Below are positions 8,369 to 15,608 of a stretch of DNA of 37,155 nt, one piece after another. Source of the stretch: Desulfuromonas sp. (lineage in GTDB: Bacteria; Desulfobacterota; Desulfuromonadia; Desulfuromonadales; Desulfuromonadaceae); NCBI GenBank assembly GCA_028685815.1, contig JAQUDG010000011.1, positions 1-37,155 of the forward strand, read 5' to 3'. Position numbers and translations under genes: made by a program. The notes beneath the pieces are model-generated. The model made no database searches. It was not told the DNA's origin and saw only the letters and a list, made by a program, of their open reading frames with translations. The stretch's first letter is position 1. Each line of letters opens with the position of its first letter.

Positions 8369-9585
8369 AAAAAAAAGTTGTCGTCCTCGCTCATCGCATC
8401 CCCTATCCACCAGATAAGGGCGATAAAATAAGAACCTGGCATATATTGCAGCATCTAGCCCAGCACTATCGGGTCACCCTGATCTGTCTTATTGATGATC
8501 CACAGGATTGCCAATATATCCCAGTGCTGCAGCAAGTAGTTCAGCAGGTGCATTATCTGGTGCGTACGCCGAAGTCGATGCGTCTTCACGCTGGAATGGC
8601 GCTGATTACGGGGCGGTCCTTCTCGCAAGAGTGTTTTTATGCGGGTGCTCTGCAACAAATATTTGATGACTATCTTGCGACCCAGACCCCTGCTGCGATT
8701 CTGTGTTTTTGTTCCTCTACGGCAGACTACGTATTTCGCTCTCGCTATTGGCCGCAACGCTTTCATCAGATCACCCTGTTAGACGACCTGATCGACGTCG
8801 ATTCGGAGAAATGGCTGGAATATGCCGAAAAGAAAAGCGGCTTTATGCGTTGGCTATATCGACGCGAAGCTCGACTGGTACGCGCTCTAGAGCAGCGTAT
8901 CGTTAGCGACTTTGATCGGGTTTTTCTAGTCAGTGAGGAAGAGAAAAAGGTTTTGGGCGAACACATGCCGGTGGATAAAGTCGAGGCATTATCGAACGGG
9001 GTCGATCTCGACTATTTCTCTCTGGCTGGTGTAGAGCAGCAACATTTTGCCACCGCACCATCCAAGCTGGTCTTTTCCGGGGCCATGGATTATTGGCCTA
9101 ATATCGAGGGTGCGGTGTGGTTTGCCGAACAAATTTTTCCACTGGTGCGTCAGCAGGTGCCCGCAGCTTCGTTCTGTATTGCGGGGCGCAATCCTACCCC
9201 AGCTATCCGCGCGCTGGAAAGAATTCCCGGCGTGGAGGTGACTGGCACGGTTCCCGATATGCGTGCATATTTGGCGACCGCCACGATCTGTGTGGTGCCT
9301 TTACTGATCGCACGTGGAATTCAGAATAAGGTTCTCGAAGCTATGGCTATGGAGCGGCCTGTAGTAGCGACCAGAGGCGCAGCAACAGGGACTAGCGCCG
9401 TCAATGGTGAGGAGTTGCTTATTGCCGATGACGCGGAAACGATGGCTGCCGTGATTGTCGAACTTCTGCATGATGAAGTGCGGCGCAAGGAGTTGGGGCG
9501 CAAAGCCAGAGCATATGTGGAGCGGGAACATAGCTGGGCCTCTCACCTGCAGCGTTTGAGTAAAATTATCGACACTGCTTCTTGA
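8365..9585 (+). CDS. Glycosyltransferase, exosortase-associated stp1 type
   Basis: A 406-residue cytoplasmic GT4-family, GT-B-fold glycosyltransferase. The N-terminal LAHRIPYPPDKGDKIRTWH is diagnostic of the stp1 family (TIGR03087) of PEP-CTERM/EpsH1-type EPS loci. The donor-binding half has ALSNGVDLDYF, then VVPLLIARGIQNKVLEAMAM and PVVATRGAATG, with the Glu of the EX7E-like motif in NKVLEA. It probably adds one sugar of the repeat unit from a nucleotide-sugar donor; the sugar is unknown. Its start overlaps the FemAB stop (ATGA). Confidence 0.93.
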   Translation: MKKKVVVLAHRIPYPPDKGDKIRTWHILQHLAQHYRVTLICLIDDPQDCQYIPVLQQVVQQVHYLVRTPKSMRLHAGMALITGRSFSQECFYAGALQQIFDDYLATQTPAAILCFCSSTADYVFRSRYWPQRFHQITLLDDLIDVDSEKWLEYAEKKSGFMRWLYRREARLVRALEQRIVSDFDRVFLVSEEEKKVLGEHMPVDKVEALSNGVDLDYFSLAGVEQQHFATAPSKLVFSGAMDYWPNIEGAVWFAEQIFPLVRQQVPAASFCIAGRNPTPAIRALERIPGVEVTGTVPDMRAYLATATICVVPLLIARGIQNKVLEAMAMERPVVATRGAATGTSAVNGEELLIADDAETMAAVIVELLHDEVRRKELGRKARAYVEREHSWASHLQRLSKIIDTAS

Positions 9586-9608
9586 GTGGCTACATAAAAC
9601 TTTAAATT

Positions 9609-9614
9609 GAAGGG
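9609..9614 (+). promoter_or_regulatory. Ribosome binding site that decides TTG start at 9622
   Basis: GAAGGG lies seven bases before TTG 9622. The other in-frame TTG, at 9607, overlaps this site and lies upstream of the family's usual opening, so 9622 is preferred. Confidence 0.55.
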
Positions 9615-9621
9615 TTTTAAG

Positions 9622-10875
9622 TTGAAAATTCTCCATATTCTCGATCATAGCTTGCCGTTACACAGCGGTTATACCTTTCGGAGCCAGAATTTGTTTCGCG
9701 CTCAACGCAGCCTGGGCTACGAGCCGGTGATTGTCACTTCGCCAAAACATGAACAGAGCTGGAAGGGCGCATGGAGTGACAAGGAAGAGATCAACGGCTT
9801 TACCTATTATCGCAGTGGCGCCACCCGCTCGTTGCCGGGGCCGATCACCAGCGAGACATGGTTGATGTATGTCTTGGCGCGTCGCATCTATCAAGTTGCA
9901 CTGCAAGAAAAGCCCGACATTTTGCATGCGCACTCGCCGGTGCTCAATGCCATTGCGGCGAGGTGGGTGGCACGTAAGCTCAAATTACCGCTGGTGTATG
10001 AAATTCGCGCTTTCTGGGAAGATGCTGCCGTTGATCACGGCACCACGCATGAAGGTTCATTGCGTTATCGCTTGACCAAGAACGTTGAGACCATGGTATG
10101 CCGCCGCGCGGACCATATTGCCATCCTGTGTGATGGCCTGAAGGATGATCTGGTTCAGCGCGGCATTCCCGCGCAGAAAATTACCCCGGTCTTCAACGGG
10201 GTCAATCCGGATGATTTTAAACCTTGCGCCGCCGATGCAGAGTACCGGCAGCAGTGGGCGCTTTCCGGTAAAAAGGTGATCGGTTTCATCGGCTCATTTT
10301 ATCGCTACGAAGGGCTTGATCTGTTGGTACGTGCGTTTGCCCGTATCGCCGCACATCAGCCGGATACGCTGCTGTTGCTGGTTGGTGGCGGCGAAATGGA
10401 GGCCGAGTTGAACGAATTGATTGCGGCGCTGGGGTTGACGGAACGTGTAGTGCTACCGGGGAGAATTCCGCATGAACGGGTACCGGGTGTCTACGCCATG
10501 ATCGATATCCTGGCCTATCCCCGCTACTCCATGCGCCTGACCGAACTGGTCACACCACTCAAACCCTTGGAAGCAATGGCCATGGGTAAAGTATTGGTGG
10601 CTAGTGATGTGGGTGGACATAAAGAGCTGATACGTGCTGGCGAGACCGGGGTGCTGTTCAAGGCCGGCGATGAAGAGGCGCTGGCGTTGAGTTTGCAGAC
10701 TCTACTCGATAATGACGAGCTGCGCGAGAAGTTGCAGCAGCAGGGATTGAACTGGGTGCGCGAACATCACTGCTGGCATCAGACTACAGCTGTATATCAA
10801 GATATCTACGCGCACCTCTGTGATCAAATCTGTGCCCCTGGAAACGCCGATGCTCCTCATCAGGTGCGCGGATGA
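9622..10875 (+). CDS. Glycosyltransferase, exosortase A-associated stp3 type
   Basis: A 417-residue GT4-family glycosyltransferase. The opening KILHILDHSLPLHSGYTFR is the signature of the exosortase A-associated stp3 family (TIGR04063), whose members begin directly at this motif; this supports TTG 9622 as start. Further signatures are HAHSPVLNAIAARWVARK, YEIRAFWEDAAVDHGT, PVFNGVNPDDF and ELVTPLKPLEAMAMGK, the last carrying the donor-site acidic motif. It acts in the cytoplasm on the lipid-linked growing unit. It starts 36 bases after stp1 and overlaps the following glycosyltransferase by four bases (ATGA). The sugar donor cannot be read from sequence. Confidence 0.92.
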   Translation: MKILHILDHSLPLHSGYTFRSQNLFRAQRSLGYEPVIVTSPKHEQSWKGAWSDKEEINGFTYYRSGATRSLPGPITSETWLMYVLARRIYQVALQEKPDILHAHSPVLNAIAARWVARKLKLPLVYEIRAFWEDAAVDHGTTHEGSLRYRLTKNVETMVCRRADHIAILCDGLKDDLVQRGIPAQKITPVFNGVNPDDFKPCAADAEYRQQWALSGKKVIGFIGSFYRYEGLDLLVRAFARIAAHQPDTLLLLVGGGEMEAELNELIAALGLTERVVLPGRIPHERVPGVYAMIDILAYPRYSMRLTELVTPLKPLEAMAMGKVLVASDVGGHKELIRAGETGVLFKAGDEEALALSLQTLLDNDELREKLQQQGLNWVREHHCWHQTTAVYQDIYAHLCDQICAPGNADAPHQVRG

Positions 10876-12026
10876 AGGTGCTTTCGTTCTCATATTGTTT
10901 CCCCAATATGAACAACCCTTCTTGGGGGATTTTTGTGTATCAACGTCTTGCCGCCATGGCACAGCATGCTGAGCTGAAAGCGTGTGCTCCAGTGCCATGG
11001 TTCCCTTTGCTCGCGCAAGCGCCAGATCAAGAAAAAGAACAGCGTTGGAATGCTCTGGCTGTTTTCCGGCCGCGCTTTTTCTATATCCCCAAATTTCTTA
11101 AAAATTACGACGCCAGATTTTATGCTGCTGGATTGCATCCCTGGCTCGATTCGCTGCGGCAAAGTTGGCAGCCGGATATCCTAGATGCCCACTTTATCTG
11201 GCCGGATGGGGTTGGGGTTGCCCTACTGGCGCAAAAATTCAAAATACCATACGTGATTACGTTGCGCGGCAAGCTGTATGAATGTCTGAAAAGTGTCAAT
11301 CAAGCGCGTCAATGCAGTCGAGCATTGCAGGGGGCGCAGGCGATTATCAGCGTCTCGTCACGCATGGCTGCAGAGGCGGTAGGTCTGGGGGCGGATGCAC
11401 AGCGTGTAGTGGTTATCCCTAATGGGGTGGATCTGGAGCACTTTCAGGTTCGAGATCAGCAGGAGTGTCGCCAGAAGCTCAACTTGCCCCTCACTGGACG
11501 CCTACTGGTGACCGTAGCCCATCTCGGGCATCGAAAAGGGCATCACGAAGTGATCGAAGCATTAGCTTCTCTGCCCGATGATGTCCGCCTGGTTATTGTA
11601 GGTGGCGGGGCGCAAGGGGGGAGTGAGGAACAGCTGCTGGATGTGGCTCGAACCCATGGCGTTGCCGAACGTCTGATCTTGCCCGGACGTCAGCCGTATG
11701 AACTAATCCCTTATTTTTACGCCGCCGCAGATGCCAGTGTGCTCGCTTCTTACCGGGAAGGGTGCCCCAATGCTGTGCTTGAAAGTCTTGCCTGCGGTAC
11801 GCCAGTGGTTGCGACCGATGTCGGCGCCGTGCCCGATATTCTGCCCCAACCACAGTGCGGACGTATGGTGGCGCCGCAGGAGGTTGCTCCTTTACAACAT
11901 GCCCTGCGTGAGGTTCTGGAAACCAAGTGGAATGCATCAATGGTTCGATCCGCCAGCGGCGTACGCAGTTGGGAACAGGTGGCAGAGGAAGTTATGCGGG
12001 TTTTTCAGAAAGTCCTTAGTCCTTAG
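10872..12026 (+). CDS. Glycosyltransferase family 4
   Basis: A 384-residue GT-B-fold enzyme. The N-terminal acceptor half begins VLSFSYCFPN; the C-terminal donor half has VVVIPNGVDLEHF, TVAHLGHRKGHHEVIEAL and EGCPNAVLESLACGTPVVAT, the canonical GT4 block with the EX7E-like acidic pair. It probably transfers a sugar from a nucleotide donor to the EPS lipid intermediate. Start ATG 10872 overlaps the previous stop (ATGA), giving coupled translation. It does not carry the opening signatures of the stp1-3 subgroups, so only the broad family is called. Confidence 0.9.
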   Translation: MKVLSFSYCFPNMNNPSWGIFVYQRLAAMAQHAELKACAPVPWFPLLAQAPDQEKEQRWNALAVFRPRFFYIPKFLKNYDARFYAAGLHPWLDSLRQSWQPDILDAHFIWPDGVGVALLAQKFKIPYVITLRGKLYECLKSVNQARQCSRALQGAQAIISVSSRMAAEAVGLGADAQRVVVIPNGVDLEHFQVRDQQECRQKLNLPLTGRLLVTVAHLGHRKGHHEVIEALASLPDDVRLVIVGGGAQGGSEEQLLDVARTHGVAERLILPGRQPYELIPYFYAAADASVLASYREGCPNAVLESLACGTPVVATDVGAVPDILPQPQCGRMVAPQEVAPLQHALREVLETKWNASMVRSASGVRSWEQVAEEVMRVFQKVLSP

Positions 12027-12039
12027 AACTGGAGTTTTC

Positions 12040-13284
12040 ATGCAACAGGTTAAACCATTTAATCCAAAATTGAAGCAACAGGATCGCAACCGCCGAGTTC
12101 TCGCCATCGTTGGGGATACTCAGGTCGGGTTGTGGGTGGTGCGCAGCTTAGCGCGCAATGGCCTTGAAGTGCATGCCATCACCAATACCTCGCAAGGTCA
12201 ATCAGCCCATAGTCGCTACAGCGCCAGTGCCTGGACTCTAGAGAACAAACCGCATCAACCAGATTTCGCCGCGGAAATTCTTGCATTGGCTTGCCAGCTC
12301 GATGTTGGGTCCATCATGCCGGTTTCAGAAGGGATGCATAATCGTCTTATCTCCTTGCGTGAGCAACTCGATGCTGCGCAGATCCATCTTTTTTCCCCGT
12401 CGCGTGAGAACTTTGATAAGGCCACCGACAAGGATTATGTCCATCAGCAGTGTCTTGAACTGAATATCCCCGTAGCTAAGGGAATGCGCCTTGATGAATT
12501 TATGTTGGCCGGGCCGGAAACGGCGCTGCAGTATCCGCTGGTGTTACGCACTCGCAGGCAAAATGTCGATGCCGGGAAAGTGCCCGTCAAAGCAGCCTAT
12601 GCGCGCAATCTAGAAGAATTGCTTAAGTTGCAGCGCCAGTATGAAGCGTTTGCCGACAATGTTTTAGTACAGGAATACCATCCGGGGGCGGAGGAGCATG
12701 TGCAAATCTTGATGCACGAAGGCGAGATGTTTCAGAGTGGTGACTACATTGGTGAGCATCACATGCCTCTGGCCGGAGGGGTCACCGTACAGCGCATCAG
12801 CTGTCATCATCAGCCAGTGATTGATGACACGGTTAAGTTGCTTAAAGCCCTCAACTGGCAGGGGATTGCCGGGGTGCAGTTCCATTACGAACCCTCAACA
12901 GGGAAGTATATCTTTCTGGAGATCAATCCGCGCTTCAGCGGGGGATTGCCGACGGTGGTTATGGCCGGGTTTGAGGCACCTTTTAATCTATGGCAAAGCT
13001 ATTTTGAACCGGAAAAGATGGGTAAAACTCCCTATAAACTCGGATTGCGTTCCAGGATTCTCGGCGGTGAAGCCAACTGGCTTCTAGGCCAACTCCGTCG
13101 AGACGAGTTGCCCCCTGGGCAAACCCACCTCGGGCGCATTGAGGCGATTCTGACGGTGCTGTGGCACTGCGGCCCCTGGACCAAGGACGATTCATGGCTG
13201 TTCACCGATCCAAAACCATTCTTTGCTGATTTCAAGCAGATGCTCAAAAAACTCGGCGCGCGCGGGCACGAGATTGTGAATTAA
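12040..13284 (+). CDS. ATP-grasp ligase-like protein
   Basis: A 414-residue cytoplasmic protein of the ATP-grasp superfamily (carboxylate-amine/thiol ligases). The N-terminal Rossmann-like part reads VLAIVGDTQVGLWVVRSLA, followed by an ATP-grasp core with PLVLRTRRQN, VLVQEYHPGAEEHVQ and the metal-binding FLEINPRFSGG. ATG 12040 is chosen because GGAG at 12031-12034 precedes it; the frame is open further upstream only as overlap with the glycosyltransferase. Such enzymes activate a carboxylate as an acyl-phosphate and join it to an amine. Together with the PaaK-like, FemAB and Asn-synthetase-like genes it suggests amide chemistry on the sugar or a linked amino acid. The true substrate is unknown; carbamoyl-phosphate-synthase-like relatives are the nearest general description. 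Confidence 0.85.
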   Translation: MQQVKPFNPKLKQQDRNRRVLAIVGDTQVGLWVVRSLARNGLEVHAITNTSQGQSAHSRYSASAWTLENKPHQPDFAAEILALACQLDVGSIMPVSEGMHNRLISLREQLDAAQIHLFSPSRENFDKATDKDYVHQQCLELNIPVAKGMRLDEFMLAGPETALQYPLVLRTRRQNVDAGKVPVKAAYARNLEELLKLQRQYEAFADNVLVQEYHPGAEEHVQILMHEGEMFQSGDYIGEHHMPLAGGVTVQRISCHHQPVIDDTVKLLKALNWQGIAGVQFHYEPSTGKYIFLEINPRFSGGLPTVVMAGFEAPFNLWQSYFEPEKMGKTPYKLGLRSRILGGEANWLLGQLRRDELPPGQTHLGRIEAILTVLWHCGPWTKDDSWLFTDPKPFFADFKQMLKKLGARGHEIVN

Positions 13285-13326
13285 ACACGGACATAAGCAA
13301 ATCATTGGCAAAAAAGCGAGGTTTTT

Positions 13327-14706
13327 ATGTTCCCAGTTGTTGCACGTCAACTCTTTAAATGGCAAGAACGCCTACTCGGCCGGGATAGCTTTGCGATTCT
13401 GGCGCAATTGCTGGAGTCTGAACGCTGGGAGCAGGAGCGCTTGCAGGAATTGCAAGTCGCGCGCCTGCAGCGAAGTGTTCAACTAGCCTACCAACACACT
13501 GCGTTCTGGCGCACCCTCATGGAGCAAAATCAGCTGCAACCGCAAATGGTGCAGTCCTTGGCGGATCTGCAGCGTTTTCCATTTTTGGACAAAGAGATCA
13601 TTCGTGCTCACCGCGAGGAGATGGTCTGGAAAGATGAGGGCAAGCGTGTGCAGTTGGTGCGTACCAGTGGTTCCACCAACGAGGCGCTGGAGTTTTACAC
13701 CTCTTCCACGCGTGAAGCGCAGATCAATGCGGCGCGCATGCGCGGACATGAGTGGGTGGGGATGCGGCGCGGAGAAAAAGAGCTATATTACTGGGGTTCT
13801 CCCATTGAGTTGAGCAAGCAAGACCGGATCAAGCGTGTGCGGGATTGGTTGATTAACGATGCGTTGACCAACGGCTTTGAAGTAACCCCTGCGCGTTTGA
13901 AGAGCTATTTCGCCCAATGGCTCAAGTGGCAGCCCAAATGTATTTTCGGCTATCCAAGCACCTTTGTCCTTACGGTCAGTATGGCGCAAACACTGGGGAT
14001 CGATCTAACGGAACTGAAAAGCCGAGGCCTGAAACTTATTTCCACCACCAGCGAATTGCTCTCCAGCGTGGATCGACAGTTGATCGAGCGGGGCTTCGGG
14101 GTGCCGGTTTATGATTCCTACGGATTACGCGAGGCGGGCCTCATCGGACATGAGTGCACCCACGGCACCATGCACTGCATGGATGAGCAGGTGCTTCTCG
14201 AAACCATTGACCCCGAAACCTTGCAACCCACAGAGGGTGAAGGGGAGCTGGTGGCCACCAATATTGTTGGCCCGGCATTTCCCCTGTTTCGATATCGCAC
14301 CGGCGACATCGTCACCCTGTCGCATCAGCCCTGTGCTTGTGGCCGGACCCTCTCCTCCATCACCATCAGCGGTGGGCGTGCGGTTGAGTTTATCGTCACC
14401 AAAGCGGGGAAGTGGGTGGTTGGGTATTCGTTTATCTATATTGCGCGCGCGGTCAAAGGGATCGTTAAATTTCAGGTGATTCAGGAGAAGCTTGGTGCCA
14501 TCTTGATTCGCCTGGTGGTTAATGAGCAGTTTCCTCCCGATGGTATTGAACAGGTCAAAATTAAAGCGGCTCAGCGCATGGGTGGGGATGATTGGATTCA
14601 TGTCGAACTGGTTGAGGATATCAAGGCGGCACGCTCGGGTAAATATCGACCGGTGATCAGCAAGGTGGCCGAAGAGATGTATCGAAAGAGAGAGTTTTCT
14701 GTTTAG
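13327..14706 (+). CDS. PaaK/CapK-like adenylate-forming enzyme
   Basis: A 459-residue member of the phenylacetate-CoA ligase-like family (CapK type), found in many capsule and EPS loci. The nucleotide-binding loop is VRTSGSTNEALEF (about 111-123); later come VYDSYGLREAGLIGHEC, FPLFRYRTGD and a PCACGRT cysteine pair, all in the family order. These enzymes adenylate a carboxylic acid, usually before thioester formation; the role of the CapK branch is not established. The start ATG 13327 follows GCGAGG. It is 42 bases after the ATP-grasp gene and in the same direction, so the two probably act on one modification. Family assignment is strong; the substrate is unknown. Confidence 0.88.
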   Translation: MFPVVARQLFKWQERLLGRDSFAILAQLLESERWEQERLQELQVARLQRSVQLAYQHTAFWRTLMEQNQLQPQMVQSLADLQRFPFLDKEIIRAHREEMVWKDEGKRVQLVRTSGSTNEALEFYTSSTREAQINAARMRGHEWVGMRRGEKELYYWGSPIELSKQDRIKRVRDWLINDALTNGFEVTPARLKSYFAQWLKWQPKCIFGYPSTFVLTVSMAQTLGIDLTELKSRGLKLISTTSELLSSVDRQLIERGFGVPVYDSYGLREAGLIGHECTHGTMHCMDEQVLLETIDPETLQPTEGEGELVATNIVGPAFPLFRYRTGDIVTLSHQPCACGRTLSSITISGGRAVEFIVTKAGKWVVGYSFIYIARAVKGIVKFQVIQEKLGAILIRLVVNEQFPPDGIEQVKIKAAQRMGGDDWIHVELVEDIKAARSGKYRPVISKVAEEMYRKREFSV

Positions 14707-14747
14707 CCGCCGATTTACTTTTTTTAGTGACCAACAAGGGGCAAAAA

Positions 14748-15533
14748 ATGAAATTCATGCTTGCCGTTGATTGTGAAGGGGTCGCGTGTGTTGTCGGTGA
14801 GCCCGGCACCTCTTTGAGCCACTCCGCCAATATGGAGTTTGCGCGGCAGGAGGCGACCCGGGAGACCAATGCAGCGCTGCGCGCCCTGTTTGAGTGTGGG
14901 GCGCAGCAGGTTGCGGTCTGGGATAATCATGGCGATGGAGCGAACCTGCTCTTTGAGCAACTGGATTCGCGCTGTGAAATTGTGCTCGGAACTGGCTTTG
15001 CGCGGCGCTTTCCCCAGTTGGATGCCAGTTATGCTGGGGTATTGCTGCTTGGTTATCATGCCAAGGCGGGGAGCCCGTGTGGCGTTCTGGCGCACACCTA
15101 TTGTTCCGCAGCGTACCGTAGCATTCGGGTCAATGGGTTGGAGGTGGGGGAGATTGCCCTGGATGCAGCAGTGGCGGGCGAGCTGGGTGTGCCGGTTATC
15201 TGTGTTGTCAGCGACCAGCAGGGTTGTGCGGAAGCGCTACATCATATGCCGTGGCTGGAGGCGGTGGTCACAAAAGAAGGTTTTGGGCGCCATTGCGCCC
15301 TTAGCAAGCATCCTGCCGTGGTTGAAAATGAGATTGAACACGCTGTACAACGCGCTATCCGGACATTGATGGAAAAAAAACCGTTTACGTTTCCGACCCC
15401 GCTGCAGATGGAACTGCAGTTCACCACGTGGAGCCGATGTCTGAAAGCGAAAATTCGGCGTTCCGGCTGGCGCATTAACAGCACGAAAACGTTGCAAAAA
15501 ACCTTGTCGAGCATGCTGGAATGGCAGTGTTGA
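14748..15533 (+). CDS. M55 family D-aminopeptidase-like (DppA-like)
   Basis: A 261-residue zinc aminopeptidase-like protein. The opening KFMLAVDCEGVACVVG matches M55. Residues D8, E10, H61 (in WDNHGDG), H104 (in GYHAKAG) and E135 (in NGLEVGEIALDA) sit almost where the zinc ligands of Bacillus subtilis DppA are known (D8, E10, H60, H104, E133). HTY at 116-118 marks the catalytic loop; the position matching the DppA nucleophile Cys115 appears to be Ala115, with Cys111 and Cys119 nearby, so activity should not be assumed. AAGGGG precedes ATG 14748; an upstream in-frame GTG at 14727 lacks a site. There is no signal peptide. A cytoplasmic peptidase for D-amino-acid peptides inside an EPS operon is unusual. 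Confidence 0.87.
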   Translation: MKFMLAVDCEGVACVVGEPGTSLSHSANMEFARQEATRETNAALRALFECGAQQVAVWDNHGDGANLLFEQLDSRCEIVLGTGFARRFPQLDASYAGVLLLGYHAKAGSPCGVLAHTYCSAAYRSIRVNGLEVGEIALDAAVAGELGVPVICVVSDQQGCAEALHHMPWLEAVVTKEGFGRHCALSKHPAVVENEIEHAVQRAIRTLMEKKPFTFPTPLQMELQFTTWSRCLKAKIRRSGWRINSTKTLQKTLSSMLEWQC

Positions 15534-15594
15534 AACGATATTTTTCAAGGCGATATGCTTGGATGGAGGATCAGGAAAATCATGGGAATTACGT

Positions 15595-15601
15595 GGAGGG
15601 A
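15595..15601 (+). promoter_or_regulatory. Ribosome binding site that decides ATG start at 15609
   Basis: GGAGGGA lies seven bases before ATG 15609 and is the best site in the region. Two earlier in-frame ATGs (15555, 15582) would put extra residues ahead of a signal peptide. Confidence 0.65.
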
Positions 15602-15608
15602 ACTTGTA

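Noticed and set aside
11731-12039. Upstream extension of the ATP-grasp reading frame
   Set aside because: This stretch overlaps the conserved C-terminal part of the glycosyltransferase in another frame and shows no family similarity; ATG 12040 with GGAG is the likely start.
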